Shown: piece after piece, positions 46,069 through 58,829 of the stretch | How the letters are laid out: each line of letters opens with the position of its first letter | Numbering within the stretch: position 1 is the first letter of the stretch | Program-made: the position numbers and the translations under genes | Assembly: GCA_030549335.1 (NCBI GenBank) | Contig: CM060197.1 | Location: forward strand, 23,076,501 to 23,140,500 | DNA length: 64,000 bases | Direction of reading: 5' to 3' | Origin: Pontederia crassipes | Taxonomy: Eukaryota; Streptophyta; Magnoliopsida; Commelinales; Pontederiaceae | Notes under the pieces: generated by a model | Told to the model about the DNA's origin: nothing | Seen by the model: only the letters and a program-made list of their open reading frames with translations | The model's database searches: none

Positions 46069-49000
46069 GTTACATATCAAAGCCTAAAGTTAGGGCATTT
46101 TCATGTCCTAATGTATGGTGTCATGGTCCATGTGTAAGTGCCATGAGCAGTCACCGCGTCACCCGAAGTCATGACAAGTAAGTTATGTCTTCCACTCAGA
46201 AGCTAAATGATTATGATGATGACTCTTAAATCATGATATTTGATTATGCTAATATATGATCTTATTGATTCTTAGGATTCTTTCCTAGATGATTCAAATT
46301 CATGATGATTAATGATGTACTTTATGAATATAGAATGATCCCAGGATGTGACAATTGAATGCCTCATATGGACTTTTCATATATTTTTCATATCATACTT
46401 ACATTGTCCATCTTGCTAAGATGATGAAATACTTATTCACGAATTTGATCAAATACCTATTCTTGATCTCATGTGTGATCCCTTTTTTATATCATTGATT
46501 TGATTATCATTCAAAGAAGTATTCTCTTTATGATGATGTTTAGGAAAGGGTCACATCAAACATAGATCATAGTGTAAATTATTAATTTAGATTGATCTTA
46601 TAAAGATGATGATTGACATGATTCCATTATCAATATTACCAAATCATATGATGATGTCACTACTCACAATAATGGACAACACTTTTAGTAAGCCTATTGG
46701 TTCTTTACATGACATAAGCTACTTTGAGGATGATGACCCTATGGAAATAATTTCATACCATAAAATATGTACTAGTGGTACTGATGACGATTGAAGATAG
46801 GATCTTTTCTTTACATTCGTTATAAATTCTTAGGAGGATTATGATGGGATTCTTAGTGTCAATCGACTTTCCTCCTAAGATGTATAAGTATTATGCAAGA
46901 AGAAGAACATAGTTATCAGTACCCAAGTGAACCAAAAGTTATAGTTAGAGGTTGGGTGTCATATCGATCTCCTTTCAAGCATGACCCTGATTTCAAAGGC
47001 CCCAAAACACATGGACCTGAAGAAGCAAATTTAGTATCTTTAAGTCAAGGGGTTTATGAGACCAAAGGTCTCATTTTTAGATGTTCCAGTTCTTTTGTAA
47101 AGAAGAATGATGACTCTATGAATTTAGAGATAGATTAACAAGATGCTTAATCAAACCATCAAAATACAAGTATCTATCACTATGTAAAAAATGACTGATA
47201 TGAGAGTAGGATGTTCTCAAGATCGACAAGTGAGTACTAGTAGCTTCAAATTGCTAAAAAAAGGTGTAATGAAGATAGTCTTGCTGTCAATGTGTGATCA
47301 CTATAAATTTTAGTGATGCCACTGAATTGATGAAAACCCCTCAAACTTATATGGTCCTCATGAACCTGGTGTTCGGACTATTCCCGAAGCAATATAAGGA
47401 ATATATGAGGATTGGTACTGATGGTACTAAGATAGTATAAATTCAAACAAAAAAAATGTATGACTGAAGAAGTATAAGATGAAACAACTAACTTAGGAAC
47501 TCAAATGAGTTGTAGTATTATCATTAATGATTCAGGAAGGATTTTGAGATTATAGTATTATCTTGAAATAAAATACTACTTATATGAAGTCTCTAAAATA
47601 TTTCGAGTTCCCCATAAATTACCACCATGGTAAGAGAATTCTATTCCACATGCACTCCAACACAAGAAGGAAGGCTCGTTAGACTTCAATGAGACTGCGT
47701 GAATATGAAATGATGAAGGAACTAAGTATGTGGAATCCAAACGATGAAGTACTAAAAAGAGTAGTACTGGATGAATAACATAAGCCTGGGTCGCGATCCA
47801 TTTGAGATTGTGTCTTATAAGAAAAAGTATTAGATGAATATTATAAGTCTGAGTTGTGATCCAATTGGAAAGTACAAAGAAGTATAATGATGTAACCATA
47901 AGCTTAGGTTGCGATTCATTTGGGAAGTACAAAGAGGTATAAGGATGAACAAATAGTAATGACATGAAACACGAAGATACAAAAGCACATTCTAAGTAAC
48001 GTGTTAATATGAGAAAGGTAGAGCATCAGAAACCTTAAGAAAAGATGATGCATGATGTTAATAATTCTATATAAAGAGGGCTTTACCTAGGATGAAAATT
48101 CTATCTAATGATGCCAATGTTAATCCTAGTGATCCTTATGATCATGTATGGTGATTATATGTTTTATGACCACTTATATTTCATGAAGGTGTTGACTATC
48201 AATGATGATGGATTATGTCCGAGGACACTATTGATTCTTCTATGGCGATCATCGATTTTGTAAATCGATGTACCTTATGACACTACCGACCTTAATAACC
48301 TTCATGATAGATTCCTCCCATCATGCTAGGCTATGCCATTGTTGATCTCAATGATCCACGTGATGACCATCCTATAATAAAGGAATGATCCTATGATGAT
48401 GATGTATTTTTTGATGCCAAATAATCAATCTTGTTGATTTTCTCATGATTTCCTATGGTTGTATAATCAACCATATCATATGCTACCTTAATGACCCTTA
48501 ATATTAGGATCGACGATGATCACGTCATATGTTCATGATTATGATGATCACTTTTATGGAATTAATCATGAGATAAGGTTTTATTTTTCACCAATCGATG
48601 GTTATCAATTCTATGTCATTATTAATGATGACTTTTATTATTAAGGATGATTATGTCATTTGCAAGATTTCCTTCGAGACTTTGTATTGGATATCTTACT
48701 GCTTAACTACATGTAGGAATGATGTAGGTGAAAAGAAGTTTCTAAATGTCAAAGAGCTGAGATAGACAAAATGAACATGCCAAGAAAGTTGAATTGATAT
48801 AAAGAGGATGAAGACAGCTCATGCATGATAGAAAAATTATGCCAAGAAAGACTGATGTAGATGAATTTTTTAAACCTAATGATAAAGTTGTATGAAAGGT
48901 ATCTCCAACCAAGTTTCTCCTACTAAGAAGGTGTTTGATCCATATCACTCATTTGATCAGAAATTGAAATATGTCCAAATGTTGTCACGTCATGACATCC

Positions 49001-49524
49001 TCAAGTTTTCTCATGATGATTAAAGCTGATTTTGCTCCTAAAAGTCTTAATTGGTCCCTTGTGACCAAAAGTTAGGATGTTAGGTTAAGGAAGATACAAG
49101 ATAAAAAGAGGATTGTCATGACTTATTTAAAGAAAAGTTTACAACTTGAGACAATTCTCTAATTGACATATGAATTATTCTGATAGCAACACATTATTGT
49201 GTTGGCTGAAGTAGATTTTATTTCTCAATTATAGCAAAGGCAAAATGGAAAGATGAACCATATGATGAAGGAAAAGATGAAATAAAATGTTATATGATGA
49301 ACGGACCTTTGCCATAAGGTATATTACGGTAAAAGGACCCATTGTCCTAATGCATATGATAACGGAAGGACTATGTTTTTAAGATGATGAAGATGGAATG
49401 ATGATGAACAAATGTTTTTCTAAGTGAAGGATGGACTTTACGCGATGACCTAAGAAGTTCCTTGTTTTAAGCTCCTACCCAATGACTAAATTTAAGGATG
49501 AATTTTATTTTAAGGGGTTTATAA
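46069..49524 (+). other. Interior of the LARD-like element, no coding motif
   Basis: Short frames only (46606-46794, 46893-47138 plus; 47576-47965 minus), none with gag, protease, RT, RNase H or integrase motifs. It is rich in gatgat repeats. Confidence 0.6.
47740..47960. repeat. About 70-bp tandem repeat in the LARD interior
   Basis: Three diverged copies each contain ataagc(c/t)t(g/a)ggt, tgcgat(c/t)catttg, and aagtacaaagaggtat or its equivalents, followed by atgaa(t/c)a. The array creates the 129-codon minus-strand frame, which is not a gene. Confidence 0.65.
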
Positions 49525-51886
49525 TGTAACACCCAGTTCGTTCGAAACAAAAAAAAGATAAAGAGATAAAATCTAGGAAAGATCGAAAGAGAAGAGAAAG
49601 AAGAGAGAGAGATGATAAAAAGGAATAAAGTTTAAAACAAATATGGAGATAAGAAGGAAATAAGATTCGACTCCAAAAATCATACCTCCTCTCTCCTATA
49701 AATATGAGGCCAAATCAAATAAATCAGCCCCTTTTGTTTCTCCCATGAGCTGGCCCTAGTTTTTTCTCTCCTGTTTCGTGCGCCCCTTCGTTACTTCATC
49801 CTTGTTTCTCCGCCTTCAACAAGAGACTCATCGGAGGGTGTGGACGCCGCAGGATGCACACCTAAAATGAGAGGAGCGGGCAGAGAAAGAAGAGGAAGAA
49901 GAAGAAGAACGAACGAACTAGTTTCTTGTACAGAAACTTGCAAGGTATGGAACTAGGATAGATTCATTGTAGAATCTTGATTTTATGCTTGAAGCATGTA
50001 CTAGTTGATCCCTAGTTATAGTATGATGTCGATTGATGTTTGATGTCAGCCATCGCCAAAAAAGATGATCAGAATGTGCACTGTGCATCCGCGCAAATTT
50101 CTGCGTAAGAGGACCCGGTCCGGATTCTCCTTAACCCGACCCGGGAAGGTCCAAACTCGGACCGAGTTCTGTGAACTCGGTCCGGATCCGCCATTGCTGC
50201 GCTCTCCGAGCTCTACAATAGGATGAACCCGGCCTGGGTTGATGATGACCCGGCCTGAGTTCCACTCACGACGAAGAAGTCGGGCGCGATGGCTCCCCCG
50301 ACTCGACGATGACCCGACCCAGCCCGAGTGTAACCCGAACCTGACCCGGGTTTAACCCAATTTTTTGAAGGACACCCTATGAACTCGGCCCGAATTCCTG
50401 TCACTCTCGGCCCGGGTTCCGATACGAATTATGACGATTTTATGATGTTTAGACCGTAGATTCATGCGCTTAATCCTGATCTAAGTCATAATGATGATTA
50501 TATTATTTATGCCCTTACTAACGAAGATGTCTAATATGACTCTATGATCTTATCACTCTTATCATGATGACTTAAATTAGATCCAATCATATCAGTGGTT
50601 ACATTGATTTATATCCATCAATGTTGATCGATTTACGATGATGATTAAGATGTTCATGCACATCAGATTTCTCTTCATGATCCAAACTTGTAGCTAAGTC
50701 TTATATAATGATGATGATTACTAGGACCTTTGACCAGTATGATTCGTTGATCCTTTCTAATGATGATCAATTCTTAATCATGATCCTTATGTCCTAAAAA
50801 GATAAATTAAAAGTTGCAAGATAAAAGATATAAAATATTAAATGGAGAGCTCTTATTATGATGGACTGATGACGACCAGTATGGCCTAATCCGGTCAGTT
50901 ATGAACTGGCTTCGGTCAGTTTGGGCCGACTACAGTCAGTTATGGAGTGACTCTACTAGTTATGACGATGATGGACGGTTTGAGACAGGCCTATCCGTGG
51001 GTTGAAATATACTCCAATATAAGTAAAAAATGAATAATAAGATGATGAAGAAGATGAAGCATATTAATAATGAAATCTCTTTATAATAATTAGTGGCTCT
51101 TGTCACTCTTATGATGATCTTTTCATGATCTCTTGCTCTAATATTAATATGATTTAATGAAGATGATTCAATTCATGATTATCTATGTTCCTACAATGAT
51201 TTCTAATGATTCTTTATATGATGATGACCTCATATTTATGACGATCGACATTTGTGATTTTATGATGATTTATTATGATCTATCCTATTCTTTGATCTTA
51301 CGATCTCAAGAAGATAACATGATCTCTATGAATTTCTTATGATCTTAGTGATATCCTATTCATATGATACATTACAAGAATCCTTTTATTCAAATCAAGA
51401 TGATGCATATTTTATTTCTATATGATAATGATGTCCTTATGATTCTTGTCTAGTATCCTGATCTTATGATTGTCTTTACCTTACTTCCATACTGAGTTGC
51501 AAAACTCATAGGGAGGTTTCTCCCCTGCATGTTCTTAAATGCAGGCGAAGATCAAAATGATGAAGCTAGCCAACGGTGACAGATCGAGCTCATAGGTGAC
51601 TGCACATGTGTATTTAGTCCTTTAGATGATGGAATAGATTTTTCTTTTCCGCATATTGGTTGATGTATTAGTTTCCTTTGGACTCATATGAAGTTCCTTA
51701 TCAGTCTTCCGCTTATTAAGATGTTATACTCTTTTTATTATCTATTGATGATTAAGTCTTCAGCTTTTATCGATGTTGAGCTGACTAGTCAAAGTCGTAT
51801 TTTTTGTCAATATGACGTAAGGATGACTCGTCGCGTCCTCGAAGCGTATTCTGTCACGTGGAGGTGTGCAATTTGGGGGCGTTACA
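49525..51886 (+). repeat. 3' LTR of the LARD-like element, complete
   Basis: 2,362 bp, TGTAACACCC ... GGGCGTTACA, with a 6-bp terminal inverted repeat. It carries accelerated cggcccg/cccgggt motif copies at 50110-50420. Confidence 0.8.
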
Positions 51887-52860
51887 TTTTTAATGACCAC
51901 TGTTCTTGGGGTACATGTCCTCTCCTATCTGTATTTCAAAAAGGGTATGCATTGGCATTACACCTTTCCCAAAGTAGGCATCCCTGACTTTACAGATGTC
52001 ATAGAGGCACCTTTGGCTTCCTAACCTAATAAAGTCGAACTCGTATAGGACAACGAACTTCAAGGACTACACAGTAATGTAAAAGATGTAGTACAACTCA
52101 TGGTAAAGTATGACATGATAAAATTAAGAGCGTGACATAATAAAGACAATGTATTGTCACAGTATAGAACTGAGCATGAGTATTGCAAAAGATAAAGTAT
52201 AGTTATGATAACGAATAATTCATTGCCTTTGTGCAACTAAAGTATTGATTATGGTAAGAAAAGAAGGGATCACATGTTCATAGTAAAACATGTTATCTCG
52301 TTGCTTATCCGTTATTTATTCAAGCATGTTTTTTATTATCAATTTATAGCCTATGATTCTATTGTCTGGGAATTTTCGCTTACGAGTATTCAATGCCCCT
52401 ACATTTGGGATTTTGTAGGTAAGAATCTTACCTAGAGAGGAGTGATGGAGGACGCAGAGCTCGAAAATCGCTGCACATGACACATTGAGCTCAATAGTGT
52501 CCTTTCTTTCATTTGTATTAGTTGGATAATTTGTTTCCGTATTAGATGAAAATTGGTCTTTTCTCTTGGAACTTGATATATGGTCAATTGCTTAGATCTA
52601 TTTGTTATTGTCGTCATTTTCATTTTCCCGTATGGATTGCATTAGATGTGTGTGCGTACTCCGTCATTTTCATATTCCGATGTTTACTTCTTCCACAATA
52701 AAGTTCTTATTAGTTTATTATTATTTTATTCATTGCCACGTATTGTATTTGTTGAATGGTCAAAGTCATAGTGTGGTCAAGAGCATAGCACGCAGTGTAG
52801 CGTACTCGGGATCAACCTGATTGTCTATGTGACAAGAGGGCCGATTTTGGAGGCGTTACA
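51887..52860 (+). mobile_element. 3' part of a related LTR
   Basis: Ends GGAGGCGTTACA at 52860, like the LTR at 51886. It shares the stretch around gatggaggacgcagagctcg and cacattgagctc with the corresponding part of that LTR (45750-45800, 51545-51600). It has no head, so the LARD-like element may have inserted into it. No gene is present. Confidence 0.5.
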
Positions 52861-54918
52861 TATATAATTTTCTTTGGATAGGTCTTCATCCCCATCCCCC
52901 CCTCCCCCGCACTAAGTTGCTACTCTCCCACGATACAAGTAAGTCTTTGTAAATTTATTTAACTAGTAATATTAAGAATTTTCTTAATTTTTGTTTTAAA
53001 AATGACTCATGAATTCTTCCCTTTATTTTGTGATACTTATTAGAATCATTAAATCATTTCAATTCAATTGTGCTTCTTGTATTTGTATTTGTACATGAAA
53101 TGCTTGGAGGGAAAACTTGTTTAGAATCTTGAAGAGTTGTTTCATAAAAGATACACACCTAACAATCAAACGGTGCATGTAGTTCTCTTTCATTCAAAGA
53201 TATAAAATGATACATTTAATTCTATTAATTCAAATGACACACCTTATGATTAAATGCATATTCCACAATAAGAACATTAGTAGGAACACGTGTAAACATA
53301 AAGAAGCGCATAATCAATTATGGATTTATATACTTGTACTATTCAAACAAATTTGTAAATTATTCAACAATAATGACATAGGGAGATCAAGCATTCATAC
53401 ATTTTTATTGATAAACATGAAGGAATTTCTCACTATTATAAAATAAACTAGAGCGACAAATTATAAAAATACATGTAATTGGAGGATTTAATGAACATTA
53501 TTCATATAACATCTCAGTAATTATTCGAATAATAACTCAATAAGTATTAACTATGAATCAAGCCCTATTTTCTTGTGTGATTCTTTTTTTAAAAGAAAAA
53601 CTTATCTTATACATTATTGAAGACACCCGAGGCGTCTATATGCCAAAAATTTGGGCCGTAGAACCTCCTCCCAAAGTTTAGCATTAGGATCATTGTTCGA
53701 ATTATTTGGAATTTTACTGTTTTGGAGTTGTTTTATTAGATTGGATAACTATATAAAAATAATAAAGGTAACTTAGATTGTTTGTAATATTGAAATATTA
53801 AGAACAAGTTTGTTAGAAAGAATAATAGTTAAGATTTGATAATTATTGAGGGGTAATAAAAGGAGTGCGATAAAGGATAATAAATATATTAACGCGTCAA
53901 AATCAATCGTCTCATTGGATTCCAACTGTTGGAATATTAAATCGACGTTCCTTGTGCGCTATAAATAATAAATAAGTCATATGAAACTTCCTTAATTGTT
54001 ATATTGTAAAAATAAATAAATAAATTAATATTCCTGGCATGATTGTCAGGATCTCGATTTGGGTAGTAAGATCTTATGATTTTTTGAACTGAAAACGATT
54101 CCGATCCTATTCGAAGGATCTTAAACGTAAGATTTATACCGGATCTATAACGGAGTTAAGATCGGTAGGATATTGTACAAATGTATTTATTTGAATAAAA
54201 CATTAAAAGTAAACTTGAGAAAATTTGATTTAACTAATTTATTTATATATATTTTATATGTTAATCTCGCTTTCGTGAACTTCAATATATTCTAATAATT
54301 TAATGTTATTTATGAATCTAATAATATATTATTTTTCATCAAAATTAAATTTTATTATTGCACGTATACTAAAAATTATATATTAAATTTTATTATGAAT
54401 CTAAGAATTATACTGCATTTTAATAAATATTTTAGTTCATTAAGATCAAAGATTATGTATTATTATTTTAGTGTTTTTTAAGAATATATCATATTGTCTT
54501 TCACATGATATAAAAAATATCTATTATATTTAAAAATATGAATAAAATATTAATGGTCAATGTTTAATTAACTTATATATAAACATAACATTTAAGAATA
54601 ATATACTAGCCTCATTGTCGCTGCATAAGCAACAAAAGATAGTTTATTACTTGTGACTACATAAGGATAGGTGATTATTCCTTATTTAATGTACAATCCT
54701 CTCCTTAAGATTATAATTGATTCATGTAAATTATGACATTTTCACTAATATCTCATTAGTCATAAGTCATAATTTAACTCTCTGTCTTAGTTCATCTTAC
54801 ACTTATAACTGTTGCACTTATCTTTATTCAAATTTTATCTAGACTAGCAGAAAAAAAAAATGAATAGAGTGAGTGATACACTTAAGTTTTGTCAGAGTGA
54901 ATAAAGTAATGAGTCGTG
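52861..54918. other. AT-rich intergenic stretch, no gene
   Basis: A short C-rich stretch (ccccatcccccc) lies near 52890. The rest is AT-rich with short motif-free frames. Confidence 0.4.
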
Positions 54919-55430
54919 TAACATCCCGAATTTCACCCCCTTTGTCATTCGACTGTGTTAACCCGTTCTCCATCACATAATCATAATAAAATATAATTTT
55001 CTATAAACTAAGCGGAAGCATAAATCCATTAAATAAGATAAAATAATTTCTTTGAAAACATAGCGGAAGACTTCGATAAAACATAAAAAATAATCTTATA
55101 AAATTGAAAACACATCTAAGAATCATCATTAATAATAATTAAAACATTGGGAATCCATAATAAAAACATCTCTTTAAAACATAGTCAAAAGACTCTAAGA
55201 TAATTGACTCTTAACATCCTAGACTATTGTGCAATCTTATTCGTCATGTGCTGAGCCGCCATCCACCTAAATCACTATGCACCTGCATGGATCCAGGGTG
55301 CAGAGGTTTCCCTATTAAAGTATGTAAAGGCCATGCAATGCAATACCATGATCCTAATCAGGATACTATATGATATGCATCATCATCATCTTCATATAAA
55401 ATAAGAAGGAAACAATATGCATGTCATGTG
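54919..55430. repeat. LTR-like fragment related to 4010-4510
   Basis: Starts TGTAACATCCCGAATTTC and matches the 4-kb fragment over about 500 bp in the same orientation. It stops near 55430, where unrelated sequence begins. Confidence 0.55.
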
Positions 55431-55730
55431 CAACTTCCACACTTACCCATTTTATCTTTTACATTATGAGCAATGGTGGGGTAAATCTCAGTTGGGTCAC
55501 CATGATTAAGCTATGTGAAAACACATTTTATGAAGGAAACACGATATCCATAACCAAATGGAACAAGTTCTTTAAAATGGAACAATCCTATTATTACAAG
55601 TTCATTGACAGCGTCATGCTAATGAACAACATAGAAGACCAAAAATATATATGTGATCGTGATCCATACTATTTGAATACAAAAGTACATTAAATTTCAA
55701 GAACGAAATTTATTTTAAGGGGAGTAGAAT
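55431..55730 (+). pseudogene. 3' end of a decayed Gypsy interior
   Basis: A 90-codon frame (55421-55693) without clear motifs runs into the sequence aagaacgaaatttattttaa, then ggggag, which is the usual polypurine context before a plant Gypsy 3' LTR. The coding assignment is by position only. Confidence 0.4.
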
Positions 55731-58499
55731 GTAATATTCCAAATATAATTCGTATATAATCATATGTGTTAATATTAATTATATCATTTGATCTATAAGT
55801 ACAATATATATATATATGTTTGTTATAATGTCACTTATCGAGTTTTTAAAATTTTGTTAAATTTAAATAAAGAATTACGATATAATTAATAGACATACTA
55901 TGCTAAAGAATATATCATATCATTAAGTATGCATATATTTAGTAACATGTAGATTAAAACTCAAGAACCAATCAAATATTGCCAAGTGGCACCTAGGAAA
56001 ATATGTGTAAAAATATACAATATATAAAATGTATGAATAAATTATTTGTTTTGTATTATCAAAATATATAGTTAATAAATAATAATTACTGGTCATTAAT
56101 CATTAATTTTAGATGTTAAGATCCTATTGAATAAAGAATTGTTCATATGCAAGCTGCCAACCACCTCATGCTTAGCTGATTTTTCCAACCACTTTTCTTA
56201 TGCGATAAAAATCCTAAAAAAATTACTCCTATCTCTATTACATGTCTAGAAACGGAACCTAAATTCATAGATCCTGATCCTTTCTATATGGAGGGCGGAG
56301 AAAATTCTACAAGACCGGTCACTCAAGGTGGCAATTCTATGACCTTTCTAACCCTAAGTTGATGGTCCTTTTCATGATCATATTTCATTCATCAATGCTT
56401 CTCCAAATATTATGAAAATTTAGTATGATTTATCCACTCTGAGTCTACTTACATTGAGCTTTGGAATCAAGTTAATCTGTCTTTAGAAAAAAACTTATGT
56501 TCTCTTCTTTATGGTATTATCATTTTGTCTGCCAAAATTGTTACTCGATTTTGTAAATAGTGTATTAATTTTAATATGTCATGGAATTATGTGCTAATTT
56601 AGGGTCCTAAAGATATCGTTTCATTTACAATTGGAATAACTCTAAAAATATATGTGTAGTGAATGTTATAAATATTTTACTGAACCTTACTCAGTTTGTT
56701 GGAATAAAACCTAGGATAAACTATGCTAGTACTTGTTAAATTTATTTGTGCTCAGTGCATAGATATATAAATTCAATGGATTTTATGCGTTGTGGCCTAG
56801 GAATTATACTTTTAGAGAAAATTAAAGTACTAGAACATTAGATTATTACTATTTTATCTAAATACTAAAAATAAGGCCACTTAGTTGGTGAGAACACAAA
56901 ACAATATGATATTGAGGTTGATTGTTGATTTTCTTGAGAACCAACGGTAATGAAATAAATATGAAACTTTTATAGATTACGATTTCTATAATCTAGAGCT
57001 AAGTAAAATTGGAATCATTTGAATTTATTATTTATATTAAGAGATATGAATCTTATTTCATAAGGTATACAATCTACCAGGGTACAAGATGAACTCTTAT
57101 GATTGATCAATTATATGGCTAAAAGCATGAGGGGTATATAGCATTGATCATTGTTGTGTCCCTATAGTACATGTTGGCATGCACACTATAGTATTGATAA
57201 GAATGTTATAGGATTGGAAGAATAATAAGGGAAAGGAAAAAGGAAAAATCTTTTGATATCACTCATGTCAGGTAAGTTGGTTTCTCCTACTCTATGTATT
57301 CATCTCTTTTAAATTCAGTGACATTGATTGTGATATGCATTTGATATATCTTTTGAAAATTTCTTATGAGAAGTATCTTGAATTGATTGACCAATCGATT
57401 GCCCAATGAAAAGCATATGTGAATGATCAATATGATTTAAATGAATGATCTTTATAATAGCATATGCTAGGAATTGCTATTATAAAGTGCAATCCTAATT
57501 TGCATAAATGAAAGATCATTATGATTTAAATTTTGATATTCGAGATAAAATTGCTATATGATAAATTATGCATATGCATTTGCTTACATATGCATGTATG
57601 ATCACGATGGGAGCCACCTCTAAAATTCAATGCATCATTTGTTCCCCAGAAATGAGATAAGATAGGTTGGAGGTAAGTATCATGTGGAGCTAAGTGATAT
57701 GTCATGAGAAGTCACGATGGGATCCACCTATAGAATTCGTAGGAGCCACCTCAAGAATCCACCAGTTGTTATATGATCTGTTGTCCGAAACGGATGAGGT
57801 AGAATGGAGCTAAGTGTTACATTGTTGATCACGATGGGAGCATCCTCTAGAATCTACCTACCGTTTACTGGTCAGTTAGTGACTCGTGCATTCATATGAG
57901 AGTGTTGCATTGCATACATATGTTTGTTATGTTTAAATTATAGTGATTGCAAAGAGTGTGAGGCTTTTGAATTAGAAGATAGGAAACTTTCAAATACATG
58001 AAAATACTTGATTTTGATATTATGATTATTGCATATGTTTTTATGTCTCTCTGAACTGATTAGATGGTAACATAGGCTATGAATTATCAACTTACTAAGT
58101 TATTTTAACTCACTTTGTTGTTTTCATATTAATATCAATGTTTGGTGATTGTCTTATAAGGGTTTTGTAAAATCCTTGGTGGTAAGACGTTGAGAAGAAG
58201 TGTGTCTCTCGTGTCCTTTTATTAGGATGTCCATGGGTTTGGTTATGTATAATGCATATGTATTATTTTGTATCATGTAAGAAGGCAAAGTCATTTTATG
58301 AAATAAAAAATTTAAGGAGTATTAGTCTAGTCTAAATGATCATAAATTGTTTGATATATTTATTGATATTTTATATGCCTTATTTATATAAAAAAATTAA
58401 ATTACATCACGTTTTCACTATCTTTTTCAACTTTATTTGGTCGTCCGTAATGAGTCACGAACTCTGGATTAAATTAAGGTTTAATTCGGGGTCGTGACA
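55731..58499 (+). mobile_element. Gypsy-type LTR (3' or solo), about 2.8 kb
   Basis: Begins TGTAATATTCC directly after a polypurine-like tract and appears to end at gggtcgtgaca (58489-58499), giving TG...CA ends. Its first 750 bp occur twice more, facing each other, at 60600-62187. It has no coding content. The right boundary is less sure, since no primer site or target duplication was found. Confidence 0.55.
57600..57870. repeat. Tandem repeats around tcacgatgggagccacctct
   Basis: Three to four imperfect copies of (g)tcacgatgggagccacctctagaatt, spaced about 110 bp apart, with the linking phrase gagctaagtg(a/t)ta. They lie in the middle of the LTR. Confidence 0.7.
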
Positions 58500-58829
58500 C
58501 ACCTCTTCCCTGAGTGCATGCGTCTCTATTTTCTGCCCAAGACTGAGCTTTCTTTTGGCTGTCTCATGCTTCTCTTCTGCAGTCTATTAGAACTTTTACA
58601 CGAAAAATAATTATAACAAGCAGTAATGTTATACTAGTAATGCAAAATGTCACTTTTTATAAAATGGATGTGAAGAAATTATAAAAGTTGCAATCAGGTA
58701 ATAAAATACATGTTTGTGCATGAAAATATGGCAATATGTAAATAATGCAAGTCGAACATAATAATAAAATATATGTAGTTTCTCCACATTAGTGAACACC
58801 TGAAACTCTTCATCGTGGAGATGGTGCTT
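58500..58829. other. Intergenic stretch with a dispersed repeat copy (58640-58770)
   Basis: Contains the relative of the 640-785 segment. No gene. Confidence 0.4.

Larger units (their letters stand above)
43929..51886 (+). mobile_element. Large LTR retroelement with non-coding interior (LARD-like)
   Basis: Two long, diverged direct repeats at 43929-46068 and 49525-51886 share hundreds of bases in the same order. The right LTR starts TGTAAC and ends GTTACA (2,362 bp). The left one ends in GTTACA but lacks about the first 115 bp. A weak primer-binding match follows the left LTR (tatcaaagcc, 46075-46084), and a polypurine-like ttttaagggg precedes the right one (49509-49518). The 3.46-kb interior contains no recognisable gag or pol, so it probably depended on proteins from another element. 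The LTRs differ at many positions, so it is old. No target duplication can be checked because the left end is lost. Confidence 0.75.

Noticed and set aside
47576-47965. 129-codon minus-strand frame
   Set aside because: Created by the 70-bp tandem repeat in the LARD interior; the translation is itself repetitive.
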